The notes: a model not told the origin generated them from the sequence alone. A stretch of DNA of 64,000 bases from Microbacterium sp. AK031 (GCF_024807145.1 NZ_JANUCA010000005.1:1-64000), one strand, 5' to 3'. Counted from the first letter of the stretch, positions 16,373 to 26,089 are shown. A program made the numbers and translations.

Positions 16373-17968
16373 GTGGTGAAGGCGATGACGCTCCGCACGC
16401 AGCTCGTGCTGCTGCAGGTCGTCATCGTGCTCGCGATCGTGCTGACGGCAGGCCTCGCCGCCATGCTCATGCAGGAGCGGCAGATCCGCGAGGCATCGCA
16501 GGAGCGCATGGTCGCCGTCGCGCAATCCGTCGCCCAACTGCCGACGATCGTCGAGGCTTACCGTTCGCCGGACCCCTCTGCGGTGATCCAGCCGATCGCC
16601 GAACTCATCCGCGACTCGTCCAACGTGGCGTACGTCGTCGTGACGGATGATCGGGGCATCCGGTTCTCGCACCCGAACCCCGATCGCATCGGCGAGCCGG
16701 TATCGACGGATCCCAGCGTCGCGCTGTCCGGCGACACGTACGTCGGAACCCAGACCGGCACCCTCGGCGAATCGTGGCGTGTGAAGGTGCCGGTGTTCGA
16801 TGCGGACGGCGTCGTGATCGGGCAGGTGTCCGTCGGCATTCTCGAGTCCGAGATCCGCGCGGATTTCCTCGGCGACATCACAGGCTTCCTGCTCGCTCTC
16901 GGCGCCGCCACCGTGATCGGCGTGATCGCCGCGACCGGCGTGGCTCGCATTGTGCGTCGCCGCTTCTACGGGCTCGAACCGGAAGACATCCGCGGGCTGC
17001 TGGAGACCAGAGAGGCGACGCTGCACGGCATCCGGGAGGGCATGCTCGCGCTGGACGAGAAGGGAGTGGTCTCCCTCTGCAACGACGCAGCCGCCCGGCT
17101 GCTGGGCCTGTCGGGGCCCGCAGGGGCCCTAGGGCGTTACGCATCGGAGCTGCTGGACGATCTGGCCGTCCTCATAGATGAGACGGACATTGACGACGAT
17201 GCCGCCCCACAGCGACTCGTGCTGTCGGGCGAACGCGTTCTCGTGGCACGAGCGGCACCGGTGCGCGTGCAGGAGCGGCGTGTGGGCACGGTGGTGACGC
17301 TGATGGATCGCACGGAGCTCGACCGTGCTCTGCGCGAGCTGGCCGGTGCGCAGAGCCTCGCGGAAGGGCTGCGCGCGCAACAGCACGAGTTCTCCAACAC
17401 ATTGCACACGATCGGAGGTCTCATCGAGCTGGGCGAGTTCGATGCTGCCAGGCGCGTGGTCGATCGTGCGGGAGACGGCGGGGCGCTCAGCAGACTGGAC
17501 GTCCCTGATGGCGTGCAGGACATCGAGCTCGCGGCGATCCTGCTGGCCAAACGCGCACGTGCGCGAGAGCTGGGTGTGGAGCTCACGATCTCGGACGACG
17601 GCCGGGTTCCGGCGCGTCAGGGCGATGGCGATCTGGGCACGGTTGTGGGGAACCTTCTGGACAACGCTCTGGATGCGGCGGGCCGCGGCGGTCACGTGGC
17701 GATCTCGATCGAACAGACCGATGAAGACGGCATCCGCATCCGCGTCGAAGACGACGGCCCCGGCGTGCCGATCGAAAGGCGTGGCGACGTCTTCCGCCTC
17801 GGATATTCGACGAAGACCGATGATCGACAGCGCGGATACGGGCTGACTCTCGTCGCTCGCGTCGTGGAGCGTCTCGGCGGCTCCGTCGAGCTCTCTCCCG
17901 CCGACAGCGGCGGTGCGCGTTTCACCGTGAGGATCCCTGCATCCGCGCTGGCGGAGGCGGACGCATGA
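16373..17968 (+). CDS. Sensor histidine kinase, CitA/DcuS type
   Basis: A 531-residue membrane sensor of the citrate/dicarboxylate family. It has TM1 (about 10-32), an extracytoplasmic PAS-like domain (about 35-165), TM2 (168-192), a cytoplasmic PAS region (200-320), then the SpoOB-like dimerisation helix with phosphoacceptor His338 in 'QQHEFSNTLHTIGGL', and an ATPase domain with 'NLLDNALDAAGRGG' and 'DDGPGVP'. It sits divergent from tctCBA and overlaps its response regulator by 4 nt, so it probably senses the acid carried by TctCBA. GTG 16373 fits a leaderless transcript; ATG 16385 is the alternative. Confidence 0.9.
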   Translation: MVKAMTLRTQLVLLQVVIVLAIVLTAGLAAMLMQERQIREASQERMVAVAQSVAQLPTIVEAYRSPDPSAVIQPIAELIRDSSNVAYVVVTDDRGIRFSHPNPDRIGEPVSTDPSVALSGDTYVGTQTGTLGESWRVKVPVFDADGVVIGQVSVGILESEIRADFLGDITGFLLALGAATVIGVIAATGVARIVRRRFYGLEPEDIRGLLETREATLHGIREGMLALDEKGVVSLCNDAAARLLGLSGPAGALGRYASELLDDLAVLIDETDIDDDAAPQRLVLSGERVLVARAAPVRVQERRVGTVVTLMDRTELDRALRELAGAQSLAEGLRAQQHEFSNTLHTIGGLIELGEFDAARRVVDRAGDGGALSRLDVPDGVQDIELAAILLAKRARARELGVELTISDDGRVPARQGDGDLGTVVGNLLDNALDAAGRGGHVAISIEQTDEDGIRIRVEDDGPGVPIERRGDVFRLGYSTKTDDRQRGYGLTLVARVVERLGGSVELSPADSGGARFTVRIPASALAEADA

Positions 17969-18648
17969 ACCGTTTGCGCACCCTCATCGTCGAGGACGAC
18001 TTCGCTGTGGCGCACGTCACCCGTGGCTTCGTGGAACGACACCCCCACTACGAGGTCGTCGGCGTCGCGCCGACGGGAGCAGATGCTCTGCGCCTGCTCG
18101 ACGAACTCGAACCCGACGTCATGCTGCTCGATGTCTACCTGCCGGACATGTCAGGGATGACCGTGCTTCGGCGGGCTCGTGCCGCCGGCGCACATGTCGA
18201 GGTGGTCGCCGTCACCGCGGCGCGCGATCTGGAGACCGTGCGACGCGCCCGCGCGCAGGGCGTGCATCACTACGTCGTGAAGCCGTTTCCGATGCGGACG
18301 CTGCACGAGCGGCTCGATGACGTGTGGCGGGTGATGGCGCGTGATGCCGAGTTCACCGCCACCGGCGAGCTCGACCAGGCGAGCGTCGACGCGCTCATGA
18401 GGCGCGATGCCATCGCCATGGCCGGTCAGCGCAAAGGGGTCTCGCGTGTGACACTGCAACGCGTCGTCGAAGCGATGCAGGATGGTCGTGACCCGCTCTC
18501 GGCCAGCGAGCTCGCCGAGGTGCTCGGGATGTCGAGGGTCAGCGCGCGACGCTATCTCGAACGACTCGTCGAATCCGGACTCGCAATGAGCTCCCCGACC
18601 TACGGCGGGGTGGGAAGACCGGAACTGCGGTATCAGCTTCGCGGGTGA
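17965..18648 (+). CDS. Response regulator, CitB/DctR type
   Basis: A 227-residue partner of the preceding kinase. The receiver domain has Asp11-Asp12, phosphoacceptor Asp56 in 'VMLLDVYLPDMSGM', Thr85 and Lys107 in 'HYVVKPF'. The C-terminal half has a winged-helix-like segment 'LSASELAEVLGMSRVSARRYLERLVESGL', as in CitB/DcuR regulators. It should activate transport genes for the sensed carboxylate, most simply tctCBA and possibly its own operon through the AGAAC array. Its ATG overlaps the kinase stop. Confidence 0.9.
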   Translation: MNRLRTLIVEDDFAVAHVTRGFVERHPHYEVVGVAPTGADALRLLDELEPDVMLLDVYLPDMSGMTVLRRARAAGAHVEVVAVTAARDLETVRRARAQGVHHYVVKPFPMRTLHERLDDVWRVMARDAEFTATGELDQASVDALMRRDAIAMAGQRKGVSRVTLQRVVEAMQDGRDPLSASELAEVLGMSRVSARRYLERLVESGLAMSSPTYGGVGRPELRYQLRG

Positions 18649-18654
18649 ACGCGT

Positions 18655-19344
18655 CTACCGTCCCGGCCGCACCGTCAGGTCGACGATCTGTGCATCGCGC
18701 GGCAGGTCGAGAGCGGTCAGGATCGTGGTCGCAACGGAGTCGGGATCGATGAAGAGCTCGGGATCGTAATCGCGGCCCTCCTGCTGATGTACGCGCGCCT
18801 GCATCGGGGTCGAGGTGCGCCCAGGGAAGATCGAGGTCACTCGCACGCCGTTATCGGCCTCTTCGGCACGAAGTGCATCAGCGAGCGCCTTGAGTCCGTG
18901 CTTCGATGCCGCGTATGCAGACCAGTCCGCGTTGGCGCGCAGACCGGCACCGGAGTTCACGAACACCACCTGGCCGTGCGATACCCGCAGCACGGGAAGA
19001 AGCAGACGCGTCAGCTCGGCCGGAGCGACCAGGTTGACAGCGAGCTGCCGCTCCCACAGCGTCGGCGAAAGATCGGCGACGCTCCCCAGATCCACGACGC
19101 CCGCGACATGCACGAGCGAATCGATGCGCTCGGGAAGATTCTGCTTGGACAGCGCCCAGGAGATGCGGCCCGGCTGCGCTAGATCACCGACCAGCGTCGA
19201 TGCACCGGGGAACTGCGCCGCGATCTCGCGCGCACGCCCTGCATCCCTGGCGAAGAGCACGAGCTCGTCGCCTCGATCCAGCAGTCGGCGTGCGAGTGCC
19301 GCTCCGATGCCCGACCCGGCGCCAGTGATCAGATGGACCGTCAT
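18655..19344 (-). CDS. Short-chain dehydrogenase/reductase
   Basis: A 229-residue classical SDR: 'LITGAGSGIGAALARRLLDRGDELVLFARD' is the cofactor loop TGxxxGIG, 'VHVAGVVDLG' the NAG-like motif, Ser in 'VVFVNSGAGLRANADW', and the active-site Tyr-x-x-x-Lys in 'YAASKHGLKALADALR'. An Arg after the first strand suggests NADP(H). The substrate is unknown. It starts 18 nt after rsfS and is the last gene of the nadD operon; a functional link with that operon is not evident. It converges with the response regulator, 6 nt away. Confidence 0.85.
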   Translation of the reverse strand: MTVHLITGAGSGIGAALARRLLDRGDELVLFARDAGRAREIAAQFPGASTLVGDLAQPGRISWALSKQNLPERIDSLVHVAGVVDLGSVADLSPTLWERQLAVNLVAPAELTRLLLPVLRVSHGQVVFVNSGAGLRANADWSAYAASKHGLKALADALRAEEADNGVRVTSIFPGRTSTPMQARVHQQEGRDYDPELFIDPDSVATTILTALDLPRDAQIVDLTVRPGR

Positions 19345-19362
19345 ATCAGGGCCGCCACCACG

Positions 19363-19743
19363 TCACGGGCGGTCGGCTGCCGGCTCGGACACATCGATCG
19401 GAACGACAGGGCAGTCCTTCCACAGGCGCTCCAGGCCGTAGTAGACCCGCTCTTCCGAGTGGAACACGTGCACGATGAGATCGCCGAAGTCCAGCAGTAC
19501 CCAGCGGGCCTCCTGTCGTCCTTCGCGTCTGACGCGCTTGTGCCCGGCTTCGATCAGTTTGTCCTCGATCTCGTCGGCGATCGCGGCAACATTGCGCTCG
19601 CTGTTGCCGGTGACGATGAGGAAGATGTCCACGAGCGGAAGAGGTTCCGACACGTTCAGTGCGACGAGATCCTCTCCGCCCTTTGAGATGGCGGCGGATG
19701 CTGCCAGTTGCAGCATCTCTTCGGCGTTTTCAGGTGATTGCAT
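19363..19743 (-). CDS. rsfS: Ribosomal silencing factor
   Basis: A 126-residue RsfS/YbeB protein, which binds ribosomal protein L14 and blocks subunit joining when nutrients are scarce. The family core is visible: 'AAISKGGEDLVALNVSEPLPLVDIFLIVTGNSERNVAAIADEIEDKL', 'RREGRQEARWVLLDFGDLIVHVFHSEERVYYGLERLWKDC'. The end is slightly acidic and extended. It overlaps the acidic membrane protein gene by 1 nt and lies downstream of nadD, the common bacterial order. Confidence 0.95.
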   Translation of the reverse strand: MQSPENAEEMLQLAASAAISKGGEDLVALNVSEPLPLVDIFLIVTGNSERNVAAIADEIEDKLIEAGHKRVRREGRQEARWVLLDFGDLIVHVFHSEERVYYGLERLWKDCPVVPIDVSEPAADRP

Positions 19744-20867
19744 TAGAAGATATTCGTGGTGAATGCGACGATGAGCGCCACCGCGAGGGCGAGCGCGAGC
19801 CCGCCGGCCGTGATCGCCAGAGTCAGCATGAGCTTGTTGCCCTTTTCAGGCGCCGGGGGTCGGATGACCTCACCGGCAGGTTTGATCGTGCTGATCGCGG
19901 AGCTTGCCGCGATCGGCGTTGGAGAGGATGCCGGTGGCAGCTCTCCGTCGATGAGAACGGCATCCGATTCCTTGCCGTCTGCGGCGCCGTGTGCGTGCCC
20001 CTGGGAGCCGATCCCGCGCGGGAGCTCGTAACTGCCCGTCACAAGAATCTCACCTGTGGAGGCGACCGGCCCCGACAGAGATCGCTCGCCCGGTGACGGG
20101 GTGAAGATCAGAGTGTTCGGAGCAAGATGCTGAGAACCGCCCGAGTCCGCGGTGATCAGCTCATCGAACGACGGTGCGAACGAGGGCACCTCGCTCTTTT
20201 CTGCAAGCAGTCCATTGCCGAACGTGGGACTGACGACGTGGTTCTCGCCCGTCTCGATCGGCTCGGCGACGGGAAGCTCGTCGGCTTCCTCGTCGCCTGC
20301 GGCCTCATCCTCGTCGGGCGCAGCGAGGACCAACGAGTCGATCGGGTCAGCATCGGCGGCAGGCTCGTCGTCACGCGGAACGTCACCGGTGGCTTCAACT
20401 GCGACAGCCGCACTCACGGGCTCGACATCGACAACCTCTTCGCCGAGATCGTCATCTTCGTCGCCCGCGTCGCCCGAGGGCGCGTGCTCCTCGTCGGCTG
20501 CCGGTCCCGCGAACGAGGGCACGCCGGAGACGAGCACGTCGTCCGAGTCGCTGTCCGTCGCGTCCGCCGCCGATTCCTCCGGTGTGATCACGGGGACGGA
20601 CGCCGTGCGGATGCGCTCCTGCTCACGTACCTGACGCCGGGTCAGCGGTGCGTCATCAAGGTCGACATCGCCGTCTGCAGTAGGAGCGGCGGCGACGTCA
20701 ACGGGCTCAGCGGGACGCGGCAACGGAACCGCCGGCGTAGGCTGCGCTTCTCCTGCAGCAGCCGCTGCCTCTTCCTCGCTGATCACCGGTGTGGTGCCGG
20801 TGAGACGAATCTCCCGCAGCTGCTTGCGGGTCAGCGGCTTATTCCCCTGCTGATCCGATGTACTCAT
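19743..20867 (-). CDS. Acidic tail-anchored protein of unknown function with a repeated LTRRQ motif
   Basis: A 374-residue protein, unrecognised. Residues 1-345 are low-complexity and strongly acidic, rich in Ala, Asp, Glu and Pro. A single hydrophobic helix (about 347-371) closes the protein with almost no tail, so it is probably tail-anchored with the long part in the cytoplasm. A motif occurs twice: '[20 protein letters not shown]' at 11-30 and '[20 protein letters not shown]' at 74-93. It overlaps nadD by 4 nt upstream and rsfS by 1 nt downstream, so it is produced with both. Confidence 0.7.
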   Translation of the reverse strand: MSTSDQQGNKPLTRKQLREIRLTGTTPVISEEEAAAAAGEAQPTPAVPLPRPAEPVDVAAAPTADGDVDLDDAPLTRRQVREQERIRTASVPVITPEESAADATDSDSDDVLVSGVPSFAGPAADEEHAPSGDAGDEDDDLGEEVVDVEPVSAAVAVEATGDVPRDDEPAADADPIDSLVLAAPDEDEAAGDEEADELPVAEPIETGENHVVSPTFGNGLLAEKSEVPSFAPSFDELITADSGGSQHLAPNTLIFTPSPGERSLSGPVASTGEILVTGSYELPRGIGSQGHAHGAADGKESDAVLIDGELPPASSPTPIAASSAISTIKPAGEVIRPPAPEKGNKLMLTLAITAGGLALALAVALIVAFTTNIF

Positions 20868-21466
20868 GCCTTGCTCCGATACAGATGATGCTTCGCTATG
20901 TATTGAACGACCCCGTCGGGAACGAGATACCAGACCGGCTGATCATCGGCCACACGCTCTCGACAAGCTGTCGACGAGATCGACAGGGCCGGAACCTCCA
21001 ACTGGCTGACGTTTTCGGTCGGCAGTCCATCTGTGCTCAGGATGTGTCCTGGACGGGATACCGCGACGAAGTGGGCCAGTTCCCACAACTCATCATGGTC
21101 CCTCCAACTGAGAATTTGCGCTACGGCATCCGCTCCGGTGATGAAGAAGAGCTCCGCATCGGGACGCTCCTGCTTCAGATCACGCAGAGTGTCGATCGTG
21201 TAGGTGGGGCCTTCCCGATTGACGTCGACTCTGCTCACGGTGAACTGCGGGTTCGACGCGGTCGCGATCACCGTCATCAGATAGCGATGCTCGCTGGGGG
21301 TGACATTCGACTTCTGCCACGGGTGGCCAGTCGGTACGAAGACAACCTCATCGAGGTCGAAGGAGTGCGCGACCTCGCTCGCAGCGACCAGGTGCCCGTG
21401 GTGGATCGGGTCGAACGTTCCGCCCATCACTCCGATTCTCGGGGCGCGCGTGGTCGTGGTCTTCAT
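20864..21466 (-). CDS. nadD: Nicotinate-nucleotide adenylyltransferase
   Basis: Joins nicotinate mononucleotide and ATP to deamido-NAD in NAD synthesis. The 200-residue protein has the nucleotidyltransferase motifs '[21 protein letters not shown]' (GxFxPxHxGH), '[15 protein letters not shown]', '[15 protein letters not shown]' and the late 'ISSTACRER' corresponding to ISST.IR. It sits 5 nt after a 74-residue membrane protein gene and overlaps the acidic protein gene by 4 nt. The nadD-rsfS pairing is widespread in bacteria. Confidence 0.96.
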   Translation of the reverse strand: MKTTTTRAPRIGVMGGTFDPIHHGHLVAASEVAHSFDLDEVVFVPTGHPWQKSNVTPSEHRYLMTVIATASNPQFTVSRVDVNREGPTYTIDTLRDLKQERPDAELFFITGADAVAQILSWRDHDELWELAHFVAVSRPGHILSTDGLPTENVSQLEVPALSISSTACRERVADDQPVWYLVPDGVVQYIAKHHLYRSKA

Positions 21467-21471
21467 ACGCC

Positions 21472-21696
21472 CTAGTGGCCGTGCCCTGCCCCGTGTCCGT
21501 CCTTGCCGTGCTTCTCAGCCCAGGCCTCGGCCTTGGCCGAGTGACGGTTCGCGACGTTGCGATAGGAGAAGGTCACCAGGCCGAGCACTGCGAACAGCCC
21601 GGCGGCGATGAGGCCGAAGATGAGAGTCTCCATGGCCACGTTACCGTGGTGCTCCGTTTCGGCTGCAGCCATCGCAATCTGTGCGACGAGGTTCAT
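21472..21696 (-). CDS. Small membrane protein with His-rich tail
   Basis: A 74-residue protein of unknown function. One hydrophobic helix (about 24-44, '[21 protein letters not shown]') is followed by '[20 protein letters not shown]' and a Gly/His-rich end 'DGHGAGHGH', which could bind metal. The N terminus also carries 'ETEHHGN'. CGGAGTCAGG precedes the ATG. It is the first gene of the nadD operon, 5 nt before nadD, and has its own -10 (TAGGAT) overlapping the region after proA. Confidence 0.7.
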   Translation of the reverse strand: MNLVAQIAMAAAETEHHGNVAMETLIFGLIAAGLFAVLGLVTFSYRNVANRHSAKAEAWAEKHGKDGHGAGHGH

Positions 21697-21738
21697 CCTG
21701 ACTCCGTTTCGTGACCGGTTGCGAGAAGACGCTCGTCC

Positions 21739-21744
21739 ATCCTA
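21739..21744 (-). promoter_or_regulatory. -10 element for the nadD operon
   Basis: TAGGAT on the minus strand lies 43 nt before the ATG at 21696, just past the proA stop. It would allow transcription independent of the proBA operon. Confidence 0.35.
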
Positions 21745-21748
21745 TCGC

Positions 21749-23074
21749 TCAGGGGCGCGTCTGACCTGACCCACGCGCGAGCCACTTCGTGCTCGTCAGC
21801 TCTGCGAGCCCCATCGGACCGCGCGCATGAAGCTTCTGGGTGGAGATCCCGACCTCAGCGCCGAATCCGAATTCGCCCCCGTCGGTGAACCGTGTGGAGG
21901 CGTTCACCATGACCACCGCGGAGTCCACCTCGGCGAGGAACCGCTCGGCGTTGCGGGAATCGATCGTCACGATCGACTCGGTGTGTCCGGTGCTGTACTG
22001 ACGGATGTGCGCGAGTGCATCATCCAGGTCGTCGACGACCTTCATCGCGATGTCGAGGCTGAGGTACTCGGTGGCCCAGTCCTCCTCCGTGGCGGGAATG
22101 ATATTGGCCACCATCCCTGCGACGACGTCGTCGCCGTGGATCGCGACGCCCTCGCTGTGCAGCGCATCGGCGATAATCGGAACGAGATGCGGCGCCGCCT
22201 GCCGCAGTACCAGCACGGTCTCCACGGCATTGCAGACGCTGGGCCGCTGAACCTTGGCGTTCACGACGATCTCCCGCGCCCAGTCCTCCGGCGCGGACTC
22301 GTCGAGCACGATATGCACGTTGCCGGCGCCGGTCTCGATCACCGGGACGATCGACTCCGTGACGACGGTCTCGATCAGCGACGCGCTTCCTCGCGGAACG
22401 AGCACATCGACGAAGCCGCGCCCGCGCATGAGCGCCATCGCTCCGTCGCGCCCGAAATCGTCCACCGTCTGGATCGCCTCCGCGGTGATACCCGATTCTT
22501 CGAGTGCGTCGCGCATCACTCGCACGAGCACCGTGTTCGACTCACGCGCCGCGCTGCCGCCGCGCAGCACGCTGGCGTTCCCCGAGCGCAGCGCGAGGGC
22601 CGCGATGTCGACGGTCACGTTGGGCCTGGCCTCGTAGATCACACCGACCACCCCGAACGGCACTCGCACCTGCTCGAGCGACACTCCGTTCGGCATCCGG
22701 TGGCCGCCGACGACCTGGCCGACGGGATCCGCGAGAGCGGCGACGTCGCGCACAGCAGACGCGAGCGCGGCGACGCGCGTCTCGTCAAGACGCAGTCGAT
22801 CGATCAGTCCCTCGCTGATCCCGCTCGCCCGGCCGCGCTCGATGTCGCGTGCGTTGGCCTCGATGATCACCGCGGTGTGCGCCTCGAGCGCTCGCGCGAT
22901 CGCCTCCAGCGCACGAGCCTTGTCATCGCTGGTCATGCGCGCCGTGGCGCGAGACGCCTCCTTCGCGAGCACGAGACGATCCTGCGCGGTGTCCGCCGGC
23001 TCGGCCGGACTCATCGTCCCGGACAACGCAGAAGCATCAGTCGAAGAAGCGGTCTCGGAAGCGGCGTCGATCAT
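21749..23074 (-). CDS. proA: Gamma-glutamyl phosphate reductase
   Basis: The second step of proline synthesis: NADPH reduction of glutamyl-5-phosphate to the semialdehyde. At 441 residues it includes an extra N-terminal segment of about 30 Ala/Ser/Asp residues before the usual start. Family marks are 'EARPNVTVDIAALALRSGNASVLRGGSAA', 'PRGSASLI', the catalytic Cys in 'RPSVCNAVETVLV', and 'FTDGGEFGFGAEVGISTQKLHARGPMGL'. The ATG at 23074 lies exactly 6 nt after TAGAAT, so it may be made from a leaderless transcript as well as from the upstream proB operon 47 nt away. Confidence 0.95.
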   Translation of the reverse strand: MIDAASETASSTDASALSGTMSPAEPADTAQDRLVLAKEASRATARMTSDDKARALEAIARALEAHTAVIIEANARDIERGRASGISEGLIDRLRLDETRVAALASAVRDVAALADPVGQVVGGHRMPNGVSLEQVRVPFGVVGVIYEARPNVTVDIAALALRSGNASVLRGGSAARESNTVLVRVMRDALEESGITAEAIQTVDDFGRDGAMALMRGRGFVDVLVPRGSASLIETVVTESIVPVIETGAGNVHIVLDESAPEDWAREIVVNAKVQRPSVCNAVETVLVLRQAAPHLVPIIADALHSEGVAIHGDDVVAGMVANIIPATEEDWATEYLSLDIAMKVVDDLDDALAHIRQYSTGHTESIVTIDSRNAERFLAEVDSAVVMVNASTRFTDGGEFGFGAEVGISTQKLHARGPMGLAELTSTKWLARGSGQTRP

Positions 23075-23080
23075 CCGGTC

Positions 23081-23086
23081 ATTCTA
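23081..23086 (-). promoter_or_regulatory. -10 element of leaderless proA transcript
   Basis: TAGAAT on the minus strand ends 6 nt before the ATG at 23074, in the 47-nt proB-proA gap. Confidence 0.45.
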
Positions 23087-23121
23087 CCGACGCTCGTCAG
23101 CGCGGAGCGTTCGATGACGCC

Positions 23122-23916
23122 TCAGACGGCCGCGGTCTCCGCCGGTTCGAACCAGGTACCGATGTCCCGGCCGTTGAGTGCATCGGCGACGAGGTCGGCG
23201 CTCGTGACGAGAACGCCGATCCCGGATGCTGCGGCGAGTCTCGCCGCGGACACCTTGGTCGCAGCCCCTCCGGTTCCGACACTGTTCACGACGGTCGCAC
23301 CGAACTCGAGACCGGCGAGGTCGGCATCGGCGGCGATCAGCTCGATCGGCTCCGCGTCCGGCTCGGTCGGCGGCTTGGTGTAGAGCGCCTCGATGTCGCT
23401 GAGGAGCACCAGCGCGTCAGCCTGGATCAGCTGCGCCACGAGAGCGGCGAGCCGGTCGTTGTCGCCGAAGCGGATCTCCTGCGTGGCGACGGTGTCGTTC
23501 TCGTTCACGATCGGAAGGATTCGCAGACCCAGCAGGCGCTCCATCGCACGACGCGCGTTGCTGCGCGACATCGAGTTCTCGAGATCGCCGGTGGTGAGCA
23601 GCACCTGGCCTGCAACGACCTTGAACGGCCGCATGGCCTCCTGATAGCGGTAGACGAGGATGTTCTGTCCCACCGCGGCCGCAGCCTGCTGCGTCGCGAG
23701 GTCCGTGGGCCTGGCATCCAGATCCAGGAACGGGATGCCGGTGGCGATCGCTCCCGATGAAACGAGCACGATCTCGCATCCGCGCCCGTGCGCTGACGCC
23801 AGGGCGTGGACGATCATCGGTATGCGCCACGACGACTCACCGCTGATCGACGAAGAGCCGACCTTCACGACGATGCGCTCGGCTGTCGCCAGCTCTGCGC
23901 GTGTGCGTGCGGTCAT
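23122..23916 (-). CDS. proB: Glutamate 5-kinase, short form without PUA domain
   Basis: Phosphorylates glutamate at the start of proline synthesis. The amino-acid-kinase domain shows '[12 protein letters not shown]', '[12 protein letters not shown]', '[25 protein letters not shown]', '[13 protein letters not shown]' and '[15 protein letters not shown]'. At 264 residues it ends with that domain and lacks the C-terminal PUA domain of the roughly 370-residue E. coli type. In described cases the PUA domain influences proline feedback and oligomerisation. It overlaps obgE by 4 nt and precedes proA. Confidence 0.95.
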   Translation of the reverse strand: MTARTRAELATAERIVVKVGSSSISGESSWRIPMIVHALASAHGRGCEIVLVSSGAIATGIPFLDLDARPTDLATQQAAAAVGQNILVYRYQEAMRPFKVVAGQVLLTTGDLENSMSRSNARRAMERLLGLRILPIVNENDTVATQEIRFGDNDRLAALVAQLIQADALVLLSDIEALYTKPPTEPDAEPIELIAADADLAGLEFGATVVNSVGTGGAATKVSAARLAAASGIGVLVTSADLVADALNGRDIGTWFEPAETAAV

Positions 23917-25424
23917 GCGCCTTCCCCGTCGAAGTCCTCCTCGACCGTGACGCGACGCTTCAGGTCCTGCTCGGCTCGGATCGCAGCCTTCTCGTCCATC
24001 CGCTCGTAGTACTTCTCGCGGCGCTCGCTTGTCGTGCGGCGCGAATTCGGCGCGAGACGCGGGTCGGTGCCGCGGGGCGCAGTCATCAGCTCGGCAGCCG
24101 AGGCCATCGCGGGCTCCCAGTCGAACACCAGACCCTCGCCCTCGCCGATGACGACGGTGGCACCAGGTGCCGCACCGAGACGGAACAGCTCCGTCTCGAC
24201 ACCGAGACGTTCGAGGCGGTCGGCGAGATATCCGACGGCCTCTTCGTTCTGGAAGTCGGTCTGCTGCACCCAGCGCACCGGCTTCTCGCCGAGGATGCGA
24301 TAGTACGTGCCGTACGATCCGCCCTCGATGCGGATCGTGAAGGGCTTCTCCGACCCCTTGGGTCGGATGACGACCCGCTCGGTGGGAACCTCGACCGCGG
24401 CCTCGGCCCGGTGCTTCTCGACGATCTCGCCGAGCGCGAAGGTCAGCGGACGCAGCCCCTCATGCGATACGGTCGAAATGTCGAAGACGCGGAATCCACG
24501 AGCCTCGAGCTCTGGGCGAACGAGGTCGGCGAGATCCCGAGCCTCGGGAACGTCGATCTTGTTCAGTGCGACGAGTTGCGGTCGCTCCAACAGCGGAGTC
24601 TGGCCCTCTGGCACCTCGTAGGCAGCGAGCTCGCCGAGGATGACATCGAGATCCGAGATCGGATCGCGGCCCGGCTCGAGGGTCGCACAGTCGAGGACGT
24701 GCAGCAGCGCTGAGCAGCGCTCCACATGGCGGAGGAACTCGAGTCCGAGACCACGGCCTTCGCTCGCACCTTCGATGAGCCCCGGAACGTCCGCAATCGT
24801 GTAGCGGGACTCGCCTGCCTGGACGACGCCGAGGTTCGGATGCAGTGTGGTGAACGGGTAGTCCGCGATCTTCGGACGCGCCGCGGAGACGGCTGCGATA
24901 AGGCTCGACTTGCCGGCCGATGGGTAGCCGACGAGCGCGACGTCGGCGACCGTCTTGAGCTCGAGCACGATGTCGCCCTCGAACCCGGGAGTGCCGAGCA
25001 GCGCGAATCCTGGAGCCTTGCGCTTGGTGGTGGCGAGTGCGGCATTGCCGAGGCCGCCACGGCCGCCCTGGGCGACGACGAAGCGCTCACCGGGAACGAC
25101 CATGTCGATGAGCACGTCGCCGTCGGTGGTCTTCACGACGGTGCCTACCGGAACGGGAAGCTCCAGCGCCTCTCCGTCGAAACCGGAGCGGTGATCCCCC
25201 ATGCCGAAGCCGCCATTAGCCGACTTGCGGTGCGGTGAGTGATGATACGAAAGCAGCGTGCCGGTCTGAGTATCGGCCACGAGCACGATGTCGCCGCCGT
25301 TGCCGCCGTTACCGCCATCGGGACCGCCGAGGGGCTTGAACTTCTCACGGTGAACGGAGACACAGCCGTTGCCGCCCTTGCCGGCGCGCAGATGCAGCGT
25401 CACCGTGTCGACGAACGAGACCAT
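23913..25424 (-). CDS. obgE: Obg/CgtA GTPase
   Basis: A 503-residue ribosome-associated GTPase that monitors late 50S assembly and cellular energy state. The N-terminal Obg fold is glycine-rich ('[18 protein letters not shown]', '[13 protein letters not shown]'-like). The G domain has G1 '[10 protein letters not shown]', G3 '[16 protein letters not shown]' and G4 'NKID'. A C-terminal OCT domain follows ('[18 protein letters not shown]', 'FDWEPAM'), then a charged tail of about 70 residues. The rplU-rpmA-obgE order is nearly universal in bacteria. GAGGGG precedes the ATG. It overlaps proB by 4 nt. Confidence 0.97.
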   Translation of the reverse strand: MVSFVDTVTLHLRAGKGGNGCVSVHREKFKPLGGPDGGNGGNGGDIVLVADTQTGTLLSYHHSPHRKSANGGFGMGDHRSGFDGEALELPVPVGTVVKTTDGDVLIDMVVPGERFVVAQGGRGGLGNAALATTKRKAPGFALLGTPGFEGDIVLELKTVADVALVGYPSAGKSSLIAAVSAARPKIADYPFTTLHPNLGVVQAGESRYTIADVPGLIEGASEGRGLGLEFLRHVERCSALLHVLDCATLEPGRDPISDLDVILGELAAYEVPEGQTPLLERPQLVALNKIDVPEARDLADLVRPELEARGFRVFDISTVSHEGLRPLTFALGEIVEKHRAEAAVEVPTERVVIRPKGSEKPFTIRIEGGSYGTYYRILGEKPVRWVQQTDFQNEEAVGYLADRLERLGVETELFRLGAAPGATVVIGEGEGLVFDWEPAMASAAELMTAPRGTDPRLAPNSRRTTSERREKYYERMDEKAAIRAEQDLKRRVTVEEDFDGEGA

Positions 25425-25451
25425 GTCTGGATTACCCCTCAGATACGCGGA

Positions 25452-25475
25452 CGGGGCGAGCCGAAGCCCGCCCCG
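25452..25475 (-). promoter_or_regulatory. Strong UUCG-loop hairpin between rpmA and obgE
   Basis: On the minus strand a 10-bp stem of CGGGGCGGGC and GCTCGCCCCG, with one G-U pair, encloses a TTCG tetraloop. No T-run follows. It could attenuate or mark a processing site that separates abundant ribosomal protein mRNA from obgE. Confidence 0.55.
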
Positions 25476-25499
25476 AACCGGATGTGTGCTGTGCTGCGA

Positions 25500-25760
25500 T
25501 TACTCGGCAGCAGCGGCGACGATGTTGACGACCTTGCGGCCGCCCTTCGCGCCGAATGCGACAGCGCCCGCCTCGAGAGCGAACAGCGTGTCGTCACCGC
25601 CACGGCCGACGTTGATGCCGGGGTGGAAGTGGGTGCCGCGCTGACGGACGATGATCTCGCCTGCGCTGACCTGCTGACCGCCGAAGCGCTTCACGCCAAG
25701 TCGCTGGGCGTTGGAGTCACGACCGTTGCGGGTGGAGCTTGCGCCCTTTTTGTGTGCCAT
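25500..25760 (-). CDS. rpmA: 50S ribosomal protein L27
   Basis: An 86-residue bL27 whose N terminus reaches the peptidyl-transferase centre. It begins '[29 protein letters not shown]', the standard actinobacterial form without the cleaved leader seen in Firmicutes, and continues '[15 protein letters not shown]' and '[11 protein letters not shown]'. It lies 20 nt after rplU and 75 nt before obgE; the downstream gap holds a strong hairpin. Confidence 0.98.
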   Translation of the reverse strand: MAHKKGASSTRNGRDSNAQRLGVKRFGGQQVSAGEIIVRQRGTHFHPGINVGRGGDDTLFALEAGAVAFGAKGGRKVVNIVAAAAE

Positions 25761-25780
25761 GTCCTGAGCCTCTTCTGTGC

Positions 25781-26089
25781 TTACTTGATGCCGGTGATCT
25801 TGACGCGCGTGAGGTCCTGACGGTGGCCCTGGCGCTTCTTGTAGCCGGTCTTGTTCTTGAACTTCTGGATGATGATCTTCGGGCCGCGGAGGTTGCCGAT
25901 GACCTCAGCGGTCACCTTCACCTTGGCCAGCTTGTCGGCGTCGGTGGTCACCGTTGCGCCGTCGACGAGGAGCACTGCGGCCAGCTCGATCTTCTCGCCC
26001 TGGGCGGCCTTGACACGGTCGAGCTGAACGATCGTGCCGACCTCGACCTTCTCCTGCCGTCCACCGGCGCGCACTACTGCGTAAACCAC
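25781..26089 (-). CDS. rplU: 50S ribosomal protein L21
   Basis: A 102-residue bL21, a 23S rRNA-binding protein of the large subunit. The family pattern is clear: '[25 protein letters not shown]', '[15 protein letters not shown]', and the basic end '[28 protein letters not shown]'. The start is GTG at 26089, with AGG a few bases upstream; a nearby ATG at 26094 is out of frame. First gene of the rplU-rpmA-obgE-proB-proA run with a good promoter at 26236-26264. Confidence 0.98.
   Translation of the reverse strand: MVYAVVRAGGRQEKVEVGTIVQLDRVKAAQGEKIELAAVLLVDGATVTTDADKLAKVKVTAEVIGNLRGPKIIIQKFKNKTGYKKRQGHRQDLTRVKITGIK

Noticed and set aside
13058..18648. TRAP transporter
   Set aside because: The permease motifs are those of TctA and TctB, not DctM/DctQ.
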